Shown here: piece by piece, positions 26,735 through 35,684 of the stretch
Layout: every line of letters starts with the position of its first letter
Numbering within the stretch: position 1 is the first letter of the stretch
Assembly (NCBI GenBank): GCA_947631945.1
Contig: CANRNI010000005.1
Coordinates: forward strand, 37,629 to 101,628
Direction of reading: 5' to 3'
Length of the DNA: 64,000 nt
From: an uncultured Clostridia bacterium
Lineage (GTDB): Bacteria > Bacillota > Clostridia > Oscillospirales > Acutalibacteraceae
Notes under the pieces: model-generated
Told to the model about the DNA's origin: nothing
The model's input: only the letters and a program-made list of their open reading frames with translations
Databases searched by the model: none
Translations under genes and position numbers: made by a program

Positions 26735-27646
26735 TTAAGAAGTTTGTTTCATTAGCTTGACCATTACGGCTTTTTGAGCGTGAAGCCTGTTTTCGGCTTC
26801 TTCAAAAATTTCATTGGCATGGGCTTCAAATACGTCGGCGGTGATTTCTTCACCCCTGTGAGCAGGCAGACAATGAAGCACCATAGCGTCGGGATTTGCA
26901 ACGCTCATAAGGTCGGCATTTACCTGATAGCCGGCGAAAACCTTCTTTCTTATCTCCGCTTCGCTCTCTTCACCCATTGACGCCCATACGTCGGTATATA
27001 CCGCATCGGCGTTTTTAGCCGCCTCGTAAATATCGGAAGTCAAAGTAAATCTGCCCGTTTCGTTTGCCCATTTGACAATATCGGCGTCGGGCTCATATCC
27101 CTTGGGACAAGCAACGGCTACCTCCATGCCGACTTTAATTCCGCCGACAATAAGAGAATTTGCCATATTGTTCCCGTCACCGATAAACGCTAATTTTATA
27201 CCTTTAAAGGTGTTTTTAAATTCGCGTATAGTCATAAGGTCTGCGAGAACCTGACAGGGATGGCAATAATCCGTAAGACCGTTGATAACGGGAACAGAGC
27301 CGTATTCGGCTAATTTTTCAACTTCCTCCTGCTCAAAGGTTCTAATCATAATTCCGTCAAGATAACGGGAAAGCACTCTGGCAGTATCCTCGATAGGTTC
27401 GCCTCTGCCGAGCTGAGTATTGGCGTTGCTTAAAAACAAAGCGGAACCGCCGAGATCGTACATTCCGACCTCGAACGATACTCTTGTTCTTGTTGAGGAT
27501 TTCGCGAAAATCATTCCGAGAGTTTTACCCTCAAGATGATGATGCTTTATACCGTTCTTTTTTTCATATTTAAGCTGGTCGGCAAGGTTGAGAACAGAAA
27601 GTATTTCCTTTTCGTCAAGGTCGCCGAGCTTTAGTAAATGTTTCAT
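26735..27646 (-). CDS. argF: Ornithine carbamoyltransferase
   Basis: A 303-residue enzyme that makes citrulline from ornithine and carbamoyl phosphate, so it consumes the product of CarAB encoded next to it. The carbamoyl-phosphate loop SSTRTRVSFEVG (about residues 50-61), HPCQVLADL and the ornithine loop HCLPAHRGEE are all present. Length is normal. Its ATG overlaps the argD stop by four bases (ATGA), indicating translational coupling. Confidence 0.96.
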   Translation of the reverse strand: MKHLLKLGDLDEKEILSVLNLADQLKYEKKNGIKHHHLEGKTLGMIFAKSSTRTRVSFEVGMYDLGGSALFLSNANTQLGRGEPIEDTARVLSRYLDGIMIRTFEQEEVEKLAEYGSVPVINGLTDYCHPCQVLADLMTIREFKNTFKGIKLAFIGDGNNMANSLIVGGIKVGMEVAVACPKGYEPDADIVKWANETGRFTLTSDIYEAAKNADAVYTDVWASMGEESEAEIRKKVFAGYQVNADLMSVANPDAMVLHCLPAHRGEEITADVFEAHANEIFEEAENRLHAQKAVMVKLMKQTS

Positions 27647-28806
27647 TCGTCAATAACCTCCGTTATAATGTCCATAGCCTTTTCAAGCTCATCGTAAGTA
27701 ATATTAAGCGGCGGCAGAAGTCTTATTTTTGTTTTCGCCGTAAGAGGCAGTACGCCCTTTTCGATACACTTTGCAACGACTTCTTTCGCGTCCTTTTCGG
27801 TTTCGATTCCGAGCATAAGTCCCATGCCCGAAACGCTTTTAACGTTTTTGCAATTTCCGAGCCTTGATTTTATATATTCGCCCTTTTTTACGACTTCCGA
27901 TAAAAATTTGTCGTCAATTCTTTTTATTATACTTACGGCTCCCGCCGCGATTACCGGGTTCATTCCGAACGTCGAACCGTGACTGCCCGGAGTGAGAGTG
28001 TCCTTTAGCTTCTCTCCGAGCATACAAACGCCCATAGGAAGTCCGCCCGCGACGCCTTTGGCGGTCGTTGCAATGTCGGGCAGAATATCATAATTTTGAT
28101 AAGCGTACATTTTGCCCGTTCTGCCGTTTCCCGTTTGAACCTCGTCTGTTATTACGATTATATCACGTTCCGAGCAAAATTCAAAGACTTTTTTTACAAA
28201 AATTTTGTCGAGAGGATTTACTCCGCCTTCGCCCTGAATCATTTCCATAATTACGGCGCAGACCTTGTCATTGCATACGCTCTCGAACGCGTCAAAGTCA
28301 TTGGCCTCCGAATATATAAAACCCTCGGGAAATGGACCGAAAATCGTGTGGAATGAATCCTGCCCCGTCGCTTTTAGAGTTGCGAGCGTTCTGCCGTGAA
28401 AGCTTTGTTTAAGCGTGATTATAACGTTTCTGTCACTGTCGTTATACTTGTCGAGAGAATATTTTCTCGCCGCTTTTATGGCACATTCGTTTGCCTCCGC
28501 TCCCGAATTGCCGAAAAAGCATTTTTTCATACCCGATTTTTTGCATAAAAGCTCCGCGAGTTCAACGCCCGGTTCGGTATAATAAAGATTTGAGGTATGC
28601 TGGAGCTTATTTAACTGCGCCGTTACGGCTTCTATCCATTCTTTATCGCAGTAGCCGAAGCTGTTAACTCCTATGCCGCTGCCCATATCTATGTATTCCT
28701 TGCCGTTTTCGTCTTTAGCCGTCGCGCCCTTGCCGCTTACAATCGTTACGGGAAACCTCGCGTAAGTATTCGCGATAAATTTTTTGTCTTTTTCCGTTAC
28801 AGTCAT
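27643..28806 (-). CDS. argD: Acetylornithine aminotransferase
   Basis: A 387-residue PLP-dependent class III aminotransferase that converts N-acetylglutamate semialdehyde to N-acetylornithine. The motifs FGNSGAEANECAIKAAR, DEVQTGNGRTG, the PLP Lys in TTAKGVAGGLPMG and GSHGSTFGMNPV are intact. RBS GAGGT precedes the ATG. It lies between argB (9-base gap) and argF (4-base overlap). Confidence 0.95.
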   Translation of the reverse strand: MTVTEKDKKFIANTYARFPVTIVSGKGATAKDENGKEYIDMGSGIGVNSFGYCDKEWIEAVTAQLNKLQHTSNLYYTEPGVELAELLCKKSGMKKCFFGNSGAEANECAIKAARKYSLDKYNDSDRNVIITLKQSFHGRTLATLKATGQDSFHTIFGPFPEGFIYSEANDFDAFESVCNDKVCAVIMEMIQGEGGVNPLDKIFVKKVFEFCSERDIIVITDEVQTGNGRTGKMYAYQNYDILPDIATTAKGVAGGLPMGVCMLGEKLKDTLTPGSHGSTFGMNPVIAAGAVSIIKRIDDKFLSEVVKKGEYIKSRLGNCKNVKSVSGMGLMLGIETEKDAKEVVAKCIEKGVLPLTAKTKIRLLPPLNITYDELEKAMDIITEVIDE

Positions 28807-28815
28807 AATTTTACC

Positions 28816-29673
28816 TCATTCCAAAAACATGGTTCCTATTCCTTCGTCGGTGAGCGTTTCTATAAGAATCGAATGGGGGATTCTGCCGTCTATTATAAAT
28901 ACTTTCTTAACGCCGCGTCTTATGGCTTCCGTACAGCATTTTATCTTGGGAATCATTCCGCCCGATATAATTCCCCGGTGTATAAGCTCCGGAGCGTCGC
29001 TCACAAACACTCTTCTTAAAAGCGTATCAGGGTCGTTTTTATCCATAAGAAGTCCCGGAATATCGGACATATTTATAAGGCTTTCGGCTTTGAGCGCACC
29101 GGCGAGATACGCCGCGACGGTATCGGCGTTTATATTGTAGGTATTGTTTTTATCGTCATAACCGATTGTCGATATGACGGGTATATAGTCTTTTTCCAAA
29201 AGGTCGGTTACAAGCTCTGTGTTTATATCCGTTATTTCACCGACAAAGCCGTGGACATCATCAAGCCGTTTGGCTTTTATCATATGGTCGTCAACGCCGC
29301 AAAGACCTACCGCCTTGCCGCCCTTGTTCAAAATTTGATTTACAAGGTTTTTATTGATTTTCCCCGCGAGAACCATCTGAACCACGTCGGCTGTTTCCTT
29401 GTCCGTTACCCTAAGACCGTCTATAAATTCCGATTTTTTACCGATTTTCGCAAGCATTTCGCTGATTTCCGGGCCGCCGCCGTGAACAAGCACGACTTTT
29501 ATTCCAATAAGGGAAAGAAGAACGAGGTCGCCTATGACTGCGTCCTTAAGCTCGTCGCTTATCATGGCGTTGCCGCCGTATTTTACGACAATCGTCTTAT
29601 TTCTGTACGCCTGTATATAAGGCAGAGCCTGTGTCAGAATTTCGGCTCTCCCCGCGTTTGATATATTATCCAT
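28816..29673 (-). CDS. argB: Acetylglutamate kinase
   Basis: A 285-residue amino-acid kinase that phosphorylates N-acetylglutamate. VVKYGGNAM, VLVHGGGPEI and GGMIPKIKCC carry the ATP- and substrate-binding residues. The N-terminal helix ILTQALPYIQAYRNK is of the kind present in arginine-sensitive hexameric forms, so feedback inhibition by arginine is plausible but not proven. It lies 32 bases downstream of argJ. Confidence 0.95.
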   Translation of the reverse strand: MDNISNAGRAEILTQALPYIQAYRNKTIVVKYGGNAMISDELKDAVIGDLVLLSLIGIKVVLVHGGGPEISEMLAKIGKKSEFIDGLRVTDKETADVVQMVLAGKINKNLVNQILNKGGKAVGLCGVDDHMIKAKRLDDVHGFVGEITDINTELVTDLLEKDYIPVISTIGYDDKNNTYNINADTVAAYLAGALKAESLINMSDIPGLLMDKNDPDTLLRRVFVSDAPELIHRGIISGGMIPKIKCCTEAIRRGVKKVFIIDGRIPHSILIETLTDEGIGTMFLE

Positions 29674-29705
29674 TTTTATACTTCACCGACTTTTCATTGT
29701 TTGAT

Positions 29706-30920
29706 TCAGGTTCTGTATTCCGCGTTTATTTTTACATATTCGTAAGTTAAGTCGCATCCTCTTGCGACAGCGGAAGCGGTTCCGCTGTGAAGCTCCACAT
29801 TAACTTTAATTTCATCGCACAGTAAAATTTTTTTGGCTTTATCTTCGTCAAATTCAACCCTTGAACCGTTTTTGCAGACTTCGACAGTACCTTTTTCGGA
29901 GGAATAACTAACATCAATCTTATTTATATCGACATCAGCTCCGCTGTAGCCTATGGCGCAGGGAACACGCCCCCAGTTAGCGTCCGCTCCAAACATCGCC
30001 GCCTTGAAAAGTGAGGAGCATATAACGGATTTTGCGACTGTTTTCGCAGTCTGCCAATCTTTTGCGCCGCTTACGAAACATTCTATAAGCTTTGTTGCTC
30101 CTTCGCCGTCCTTGGCGATAGCGCGGCATAGTTTTTCTGTAATCATTGCAAGCGCTTTTTTGAACGCTTCAAAATCTTCGTTTTCCTCATTTATAATATC
30201 GTTGCCCGCAAGACCGTTCGCCATGACCGCTACCATGTCGTTTGTGGACGTATCGCCGTCAATGCTTATCATATTAAAGCTGTTCTGAGCGTCCGAATAG
30301 AGAGCTTTGTGGAGAAGTTCCGGTGTTATAGCGGCGTCGGTCGTGATAAAGACAAGCATCGTCGCCATATTAGGGTGAATCATACCCGAACCTTTCGCGA
30401 TACCGCCCATTTTGCATTCCTTGCCGCCTATATTGAAGCTGACTGCGAACTCTTTGACCTTTGTATCGGTAGTCATGATGGCTTCGGCGGCGGCGCGGCT
30501 CCCGTCCGAGCTTAATGAATTTACAAGCTCGCTCATACCGTTCTCAATTGGTGTTATATTTAGCGGCTCTCCGATAACTCCCGTAGAAGCTGGTATAACG
30601 TCCTTTTCGTCAATGCCCAGCGCTTTGGAGGTGAGAGAACACATTTTCTCGGCAATTTCTATGCCGTCCGCGTTGCAGGTGTTTGCGTTGCCGCTGTTGC
30701 AGATTACCGCCTGCGCTTTTCCGTCGGATATATTCGATTTTGTTACGTACAACGGCGCGCCTTTTACAAGATTCAATGTGTAGATTGCGGCCGCCGTTGC
30801 CTTAACGTCGCTTACTATAAGTGCGAGGTCTTTTTTTGATTTGTTTTTCCTTATTCCGCAGTGGATACCGCCCGCTTTAAAGCCTTTCGGAGCGCATACG
30901 CCGCCGTTAATATATTCCAT
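29706..30920 (-). CDS. argJ: Bifunctional ornithine acetyltransferase/N-acetylglutamate synthase
   Basis: A 404-residue self-cleaving enzyme. It transfers the acetyl group of acetylornithine to glutamate, recycling acetyl, and often also uses acetyl-CoA. The autocleavage site KGSGMIHPNMATML is present, with the nucleophilic Thr of the beta chain near residue 185, followed by SFNMISIDGDTSTNDMV. The ArgJ route fits the absence of argA or argE in this cluster. RBS AAGGACGG. It lies 71 bases after argC. Confidence 0.95.
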   Translation of the reverse strand: MEYINGGVCAPKGFKAGGIHCGIRKNKSKKDLALIVSDVKATAAAIYTLNLVKGAPLYVTKSNISDGKAQAVICNSGNANTCNADGIEIAEKMCSLTSKALGIDEKDVIPASTGVIGEPLNITPIENGMSELVNSLSSDGSRAAAEAIMTTDTKVKEFAVSFNIGGKECKMGGIAKGSGMIHPNMATMLVFITTDAAITPELLHKALYSDAQNSFNMISIDGDTSTNDMVAVMANGLAGNDIINEENEDFEAFKKALAMITEKLCRAIAKDGEGATKLIECFVSGAKDWQTAKTVAKSVICSSLFKAAMFGADANWGRVPCAIGYSGADVDINKIDVSYSSEKGTVEVCKNGSRVEFDEDKAKKILLCDEIKVNVELHSGTASAVARGCDLTYEYVKINAEYRT

Positions 30921-30991
30921 AAATTACCGTCCTTCCAAAATTCCGATAAAACATATTATCAATTATCTAAATAAAAAAAATACAAAAAATA

Positions 30992-31918
30992 TTAAATATT
31001 CAAAAACGCGGTTTCGTCGATTCCCATTGAAATATTCATGCATTGGACTGCCGCGCCCGACGCGCCCTTGCCGAGATTGTCAAAAATACTTGTGATAAAA
31101 ATTCTGTCGTCGTTTCCCGAAATAAATATTTTCATTGAGTCCTTGCCCGACATTTCGTTAGCCGAAATAAAAGCGGTATCGCTTAACGGCAGTACGGAAA
31201 TAAGCTTCGCATCGGAGTAAAATTGAGAAAACATATCATGAACTTCGCGAAGCGTCACGCCGCCTAAAAGCCTTGTGAATACGGGAACGGAGGTTGACAT
31301 TCCGCTGTAATAATCGTCCGCAATCGGAGTGAAAATCGGCTCGGACTCAAGCCCCGTTATCGCTTTCATTTCCTTTAAATGCTTGTGGTTCTGCGAAAGA
31401 CCGTATTGCCTCGGCGCGAATAAATCGTTTGTTTTTTCATTCTCATACTGATTTATCATCTTTTTGCCGCCGCCGCTGTAGCCTGTCAGCGAATGACATA
31501 CGCAAGGGTAGTCTTTCGGCATAATTCCCGACGCGATAAGCGGATAAACTATCGAAATAAAACCACTTGCGTGACAGCCGGGAACGGCTATGCGTTTTGA
31601 ATTTTTGATTTTGCTCCTGTGACTGCCGGAAAGCTCGGGAAATCCGTACGCCCATTCGGGCAGCGTCCTGTGAGCCGTGGAGGTATCTATAATGACGGTG
31701 TTTTCGTTATCGCAGAGTGAAACCGATTCTCTTGAAGCGTCGTCCGGCAGGCAAAGAAACGCGATATCGCTCATATTTATAAGCCGTCTTCGCTCGTCTT
31801 TATCCTTGCGCAAATCTTCGTCTATCGTGATAATCTCGATATCGTCTCTCTCTTTCAGACGGTCATAAAGCCTAAGCCCTGTCGTACCCTGATTGCCGTC
31901 TATAAATACCTTATGCAT
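30992..31918 (-). CDS. argC: N-acetyl-gamma-glutamyl-phosphate reductase, type 2
   Basis: A 308-residue NADPH-dependent reductase, the first gene of the arginine cluster. The N-terminal FIDGNQGTTGLRLYDRL is a Rossmann motif and VPGCHASGFISIVYPL holds the catalytic Cys. The short length and GNQGTTGLR sequence fit the type 2 (argC_II) branch rather than the 340-residue type. ATG 31918 is preferred over TTG 31927; AAAGG is 10 bases upstream. The leader contains repeat copy 6. Confidence 0.93.
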   Translation of the reverse strand: MHKVFIDGNQGTTGLRLYDRLKERDDIEIITIDEDLRKDKDERRRLINMSDIAFLCLPDDASRESVSLCDNENTVIIDTSTAHRTLPEWAYGFPELSGSHRSKIKNSKRIAVPGCHASGFISIVYPLIASGIMPKDYPCVCHSLTGYSGGGKKMINQYENEKTNDLFAPRQYGLSQNHKHLKEMKAITGLESEPIFTPIADDYYSGMSTSVPVFTRLLGGVTLREVHDMFSQFYSDAKLISVLPLSDTAFISANEMSGKDSMKIFISGNDDRIFITSIFDNLGKGASGAAVQCMNISMGIDETAFLNI

Positions 31919-31945
31919 AAATTCCAAACCTTTAAGTATAAATTC

Positions 31946-32120
31946 AAGGAAACACTGATTAAATCGAACGTGCAGATTGCACCATGAGATTTTTCGTCAG
32001 ATTGCCAAAAGCGACGCAGGAATACTGACGTATTTCAAGGAACTTTTGGCAAAAATGACGGAAAATATCGGGGCAAGATGTGCGTTCAGCCGTCAGGCGT
32101 GATTTATTCAGTGGTTCCTT
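31946..32120. repeat. MITE-like repeat, copy 6 (type B, inverted), in the argC leader
   Basis: A 175-base element, ends AAGGAAACACTGATTAAATC and GATTTATTCAGTGGTTCCTT. Its centre (GACGCAGGAATACTGACGTA) is the reverse complement of the same part of copies 1 and 3. It lies between the arg promoter and argC, so it would form a large hairpin in the 5' leader. Confidence 0.85.
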
Positions 32121-32131
32121 AGATAACTTAT

Positions 32132-32159
32132 ATTTTACTCTGTTAAATTTGATTGTCAA
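32132..32159 (-). promoter_or_regulatory. Promoter of the arg-car cluster
   Basis: Read on the minus strand: -35 TTGACA (32159-32154), 16-base spacer, -10 TAAAAT (32137-32132). It is the only strong promoter seen upstream of argC and implies a leader of about 205 bases. Confidence 0.65.
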
Positions 32160-32167
32160 TAACAATT

Positions 32168-32181
32168 TGAATATTTATGCA
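32168..32181. promoter_or_regulatory. Candidate ARG box (ArgR operator)
   Basis: TGAATATTTATGCA matches the ArgR/AhrC half-operator consensus TGNATWWWWATNCA at every defined position. It lies eight bases upstream of the arg promoter -35. Arginine-dependent control by an ArgR homologue encoded elsewhere is inferred. Confidence 0.6.
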
Positions 32182-32544
32182 TTTTTGTTGATTTGTATTA
32201 TATTGGTAAAAATTTTTTCGGATTATTGTTGAAATGCACAAATAAATTATATATAATCAAATACAAAGAGGAAATATATCTGTAAAACAACGGCATATTA
32301 ATTGAGTAAAACTATTGCATAAAATTAAAAATATTCATTTATTGTGTATAATTATAATTTGTAAATTTCTGCCGATACTTTTATATTTTTATCCGTTTTC
32401 GTCATTAACGTATAGGGTCTATTATGGGCTTGTACGCGTAAGACGTCCGTTCACGTTTCCGGAGCATAAAAAGACTGTCAGAGCTTTGAACAACCAATCA
32501 TTGTATACTGCAAAGAAAAAATTTAAAAAAATTCAAAAAAACAC
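32182..32544. other. AT-rich gap without a supported gene
   Basis: This stretch separates the leftward arg cluster from the rightward tRNA. It is strongly AT-rich. A 77-codon frame at 32315-32548 lacks a ribosome binding site and runs into the tRNA promoter, so it is not called. Confidence 0.6.
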
Positions 32545-32573
32545 TTGATTTTTTTTGAATGGCAGTATATAAT
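32545..32573 (+). promoter_or_regulatory. Promoter of tRNA-fMet
   Basis: -35 TTGATT (32545-32550), 17-base spacer, -10 TATAAT (32568-32573), 25 bases before the first tRNA base. Confidence 0.7.
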
Positions 32574-32598
32574 ATAAAGGCATTGAAAAAGTATATAT

Positions 32599-32676
<78 letters not shown>

Positions 32677-32677
32677 T

Positions 32678-32731
32678 AACCGCACACCCTTTTGATACAA
32701 TATAGTATCAAAAGGGTGTGTGGTTTCTTTA
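32678..32731 (+). terminator. Strong terminator after tRNA-fMet
   Basis: Arms of 21 bases (32678-32698 and 32705-32725) pair fully apart from one G-T wobble around a six-base loop, followed by TCTTT. It begins two bases after the tRNA CCA end. Confidence 0.85.
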
Positions 32732-32904
32732 TGCATAAGTTATTGATTAGGTGGCTTTAGGTCAGCTTTTAGCAAAAATGTCTTTTGGCGTTTATGATAC
32801 GGTCATATGAGTGGAATTGTTAAAAGGAAACCTGTTCACAAAATGGCTATAAAAATAAACATTGAAAAAGAGCATGGAAAACTCCAAAATTGTACAGAAT
32901 GTAA

Positions 32905-33079
32905 AAGGAAACACAGAATAAATCACACATGACGGCTGAACGCACATCTTGCACCGCGATTTCCCGTCATTTTTGCCAAAAGCTCCCCCAATACGCCAGT
33001 ATTCCTGCGTCACTTTTGTCAATCTGACGAAAAATCTCATGACGCAATCTGCATGTTTGATTTAATCAGTGCTTCCTTA
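32905..33079. repeat. MITE-like repeat, copy 7 (type B)
   Basis: A 175-base element with a degenerate left end (AAGGAAACACAGAATAAATC) and right end GATTTAATCAGTGCTTCCTT. The core matches the other copies. It fills much of the 32732-33113 gap, in which I see no gene. Confidence 0.8.
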
Positions 33080-33113
33080 ATTAATTCTGAATTTCTGTTA
33101 GCGGTTAGCCGCA

Positions 33114-33674
33114 TTACTCATGCCAGACCATTATACCTTCCGTTGCGGAAATGTTGTATAATTTCTCATAAGGTTCATAATCTTTTATTAGATCCATAAG
33201 GCGTATTCCTGTTTCTTCGGGTTGAAAATTATTGACTGTTTCCCACATAAAGCCAACAGAATAATCATCTACGGTGGTTTTTATGTTAATATCAAATCCA
33301 ACCTGCGATATTACACGGCCGTCCCGCTGCTTCATATCAGCACCGCCGCCTCTGTACACCCACTCGGTTGACACAATATCGCCTTCGATACAGTCAAGCA
33401 ATTTTCGAATTTCCCCGGGCAAATCCTCGGTGTTGTCTTTAATATTTTGACACATTTGACTTTGTATGGTTTTAACGTCTTTTTCTTTTATGGCTTCCAT
33501 TATAACGGGCGCCCATTTTTCGGAATTTCTTTCGGAAAACTGTTCCATTGATATTAACTCATATTCGTACTGCTGTCTTATGTACGATAAGTTCTGGTTG
33601 TTCGGAAATACCGTCGAAACAAAAGTCAGTAATGCGATTATAATTCTTACGATTATTTTTGTGAAAGCTGACAT
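33114..33674 (-). CDS. DUF5104-like protein, paralogue 1
   Basis: A 186-residue protein with an N-terminal hydrophobic segment (about residues 6-24) that should act as a signal or membrane anchor. A domain resembling DUF5104 follows: an alpha-helical part (WAPVIMEAIKEKDVKTIQSQMCQNIKDNT) and a beta-rich part (EGDIVSTEWVYRGGG, DGRVISQVGF). Function is unknown. RBS AAAGGAG. It is the last of three tandem paralogues and is very close to paralogue 2 in the DCIEGDIV and QPEETGIR segments. Confidence 0.75.
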   Translation of the reverse strand: MSAFTKIIVRIIIALLTFVSTVFPNNQNLSYIRQQYEYELISMEQFSERNSEKWAPVIMEAIKEKDVKTIQSQMCQNIKDNTEDLPGEIRKLLDCIEGDIVSTEWVYRGGGADMKQRDGRVISQVGFDINIKTTVDDYSVGFMWETVNNFQPEETGIRLMDLIKDYEPYEKLYNISATEGIMVWHE

Positions 33675-33727
33675 AAAAATTCTCCTTTTGTAATTATTTA
33701 AAGTTATTCTCTCAGTGTCTGTTTTAT

Positions 33728-34255
33728 TTACTCATGCCAAGTCATTATTCCATCTGTGGCAGCAATAAGATATAATCTATTGAATGGATAATAATTTTTT
33801 GTTAAACCCATATTGCGTATTCCTGTTTCTTCGGGTTGAAAATTATTAATTTCTTCCCACATAAAGCCAATAGAATAATCATCGACTGTTGTTTTTATGT
33901 TGATCTCAAATCCAACTTGCGATATTACACGACCGTCCTGCTGTTTCATATTAGTGCCGCCGCCACTGTATCCCCATTCGATTGTCACAATATCGCCTTC
34001 GATACAGTCAAGCAATTTTCGAATTTCTCCGGGCAGATTGTCCGTATTGTCTTTGATGTTTTTACACATATAGCTTTCCAATGTTTCAACGTCGTTTTCC
34101 TCGATAGCCTTAATCAGAATCGGAACGCATCTGTCGGGATTGTTTTCGTATTGCTGACGCATTCCGATCAAATTTTTGTTGGTCGGAAACAATGTCGACA
34201 AAAATGTTAATATTGTGACTATGATTTTGACAAATATAGGGTTTGAAAACAGCAT
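33728..34255 (-). CDS. DUF5104-like protein, paralogue 2
   Basis: A 175-residue paralogue with the same layout: membrane segment at residues 5-23, then the DUF5104-like domain. ATG 34255 with AAGGAGAAG upstream is the real start; a longer frame to 34360 crosses the remnant of another copy. Shared blocks with paralogue 1 (PGEIRKLLDCIEGDIV, VDDYS, NFQPEETGIR, ATDGIMTWHE) point to a recent duplication. Confidence 0.75.
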   Translation of the reverse strand: MLFSNPIFVKIIVTILTFLSTLFPTNKNLIGMRQQYENNPDRCVPILIKAIEENDVETLESYMCKNIKDNTDNLPGEIRKLLDCIEGDIVTIEWGYSGGGTNMKQQDGRVISQVGFEINIKTTVDDYSIGFMWEEINNFQPEETGIRNMGLTKNYYPFNRLYLIAATDGIMTWHE

Positions 34256-34317
34256 ATAATCTTCTCCTTTTATTATAATTATTTCAAAGTTATAGTTTGT
34301 TTTAAAATCGGTAAATA

Positions 34318-34358
34318 TGTCCGCCGCTGTATTCCCGCTCGAGCGACACAATATTGCC
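34318..34358 (-). pseudogene. Short remnant of a fourth DUF5104-like copy
   Basis: Read on the minus strand in a frame without a start codon, this segment encodes GNIVSLEREYSGGH. That lines up with GDIVTIEWGYSGGG of paralogue 2 and GDIVSTEWVYRGGG of paralogue 1. It lies between paralogues 2 and 3 with no open frame on either side, so it looks like the leftover of a deleted copy. Confidence 0.5.
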
Positions 34359-34364
34359 ATTTAT

Positions 34365-34862
34365 TTATATAGTATTTCTTGTGTCCGAAACGCTCCATAT
34401 GAAATCTTTTACCTCATATGACCAAAGAGACATTTCCCGTATTTTTGTTTCTTCGGGTTCTTCGGTATTTATTTCTTCCCATGTACCGGAAACCGTATAA
34501 CGTTGTTTATCCGTTGTAATAGAGATCTTGTAGGAATATCCCGATCTGCTTCTTCCGTTGTCATACGACATCGCACCGGTGTCCCATGACAATTCAACAA
34601 TTTCGCCCTCAATGAGGTCGTAGAATTTTTGTATTTCCTCCGGTAAGTTTTCCGTGTGCGTTCTTATATCAAGACACATCATACTTTCGAGAGCCTCAAC
34701 GTCGTCTTCTTCTATGGCTTCAATAATTTTCGGTGCCCAAAGGTCAAAATCATTATCCCTTTCCTGTTTCATATGAAGCGCAAATTGGGGAGAAATTGCC
34801 ATTAAAATCGGCATAAACAACGATATTATCTTTACGATCACTTTAGCAATTATTTGATACAT
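34365..34862 (-). CDS. DUF5104-like protein, paralogue 3
   Basis: A 165-residue, more divergent member. The N-terminus is hydrophobic (IIAKVIVKIISLFMPILMAI), then comes WAPKIIEAIEEDDVEALESMMCLDIRTHT and IEGEIVELSW. ATG 34862 follows GGAG by eight bases; the upstream in-frame ATG at 34877 has no RBS. It is the first gene of the tandem array. Function is unknown. Confidence 0.72.
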   Translation of the reverse strand: MYQIIAKVIVKIISLFMPILMAISPQFALHMKQERDNDFDLWAPKIIEAIEEDDVEALESMMCLDIRTHTENLPEEIQKFYDLIEGEIVELSWDTGAMSYDNGRSRSGYSYKISITTDKQRYTVSGTWEEINTEEPEETKIREMSLWSYEVKDFIWSVSDTRNTI

Positions 34863-34992
34863 TAAAAAACACTCCATTCATAATTTTCAATAAATGTTAC
34901 TTTTATGTTAACAGATAGAATTGGAATTGTCAAGAAAATTTGCAGTCAAAAACAAAAATATGAAATAGCCGTCGCATTGCAAAAGACGGTAC

Positions 34993-35020
34993 TTGTATTT
35001 TTTCCGATACCTGATATAAT
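34993..35020 (+). promoter_or_regulatory. Promoter of the flavin reductase gene
   Basis: -35 TTGTAT (34993-34998), 16-base spacer, -10 TATAAT (35015-35020), 53 bases before the ATG. Confidence 0.6.
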
Positions 35021-35073
35021 ATAATTATAAAGGACACAGCCTGTGTCAATATCAATGAAGCGAGGTAATCACC

Positions 35074-35637
35074 ATGAGAAAAAAACTCAATCTTACAGAA
35101 GGAATTTATCCTATGCCCGTACTGATGGTCGCTTCCTATAACGAAGACGGAAGCGTCGACGTTATGAACGCTGCTTGGGGAACCATGCAAGAGCGCGGAA
35201 CGGTGGCTTTAAACCTGACAGAATCTCATAAGACGGTACAGAACATAAAAGCCAGAGGCGCTTTTACGGTCAGCATTGCCGACGCCGCCCATGTAGCGGA
35301 GGCGGACTATTTCGGCGTTGTTTCCGGCAATAAAGAGCCGCACAAATTTGAAAAAAGCGGACTTACAGCGGAAAAGTCCGCGCTGGTAGACGCGCCTATA
35401 ATTGCGGAGTTCCCGCTATGCATGGAGTGTAAATTCATTGAATACCAGGACAATGATTATGGCGTGGGAGTTATCGGCGAGGTCGTGAATATTACAGCCG
35501 ATGAAAGAGTTATGGTCGGGGACAAGGTGGATATGTCCCTTGTAAACGCCATTGCCTTTGATCCTTATACACACGGTTATTACAGAGTTGCCGAAAGAGT
35601 CGGTGAAGCGTTTAAGGACGGACTTAAGCTGAAGTAA
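35074..35637 (+). CDS. Flavin reductase-like / flavoredoxin family protein
   Basis: A 187-residue FMN-binding split-barrel protein. The N-terminal block YPMPVLMVASYNEDGSVDVMNAAWGTMQ and SHKTVQNIKARGAFTVSIAD match the flavin reductase-like domain, and HKFEKSGLTAEKS continues the family pattern. It probably binds FMN and transfers electrons in the cytoplasm; the redox partner is unknown. RBS GAGGT. Single-gene unit with its own promoter and terminator. Confidence 0.85.
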   Translation: MRKKLNLTEGIYPMPVLMVASYNEDGSVDVMNAAWGTMQERGTVALNLTESHKTVQNIKARGAFTVSIADAAHVAEADYFGVVSGNKEPHKFEKSGLTAEKSALVDAPIIAEFPLCMECKFIEYQDNDYGVGVIGEVVNITADERVMVGDKVDMSLVNAIAFDPYTHGYYRVAERVGEAFKDGLKLK

Positions 35638-35684
35638 CAACTTGGCGCTTTGTTTGGTTATGCAGAAATAAGGAGCTAAATAAT

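Noticed and set aside
31919..32160. T-box or arginine riboswitch in the argC leader
   Set aside because: No T-box TGGNACCGCG-type motif is visible; the structure there is explained by repeat copy 6.
32315..32548. A 77-codon frame upstream of tRNA-fMet
   Set aside because: No ribosome binding site, AT-driven composition, and it overlaps the tRNA promoter.
32792..33040. An 82-codon minus-strand frame
   Set aside because: Half of it lies inside MITE-like repeat copy 7; other copies do not keep the frame.
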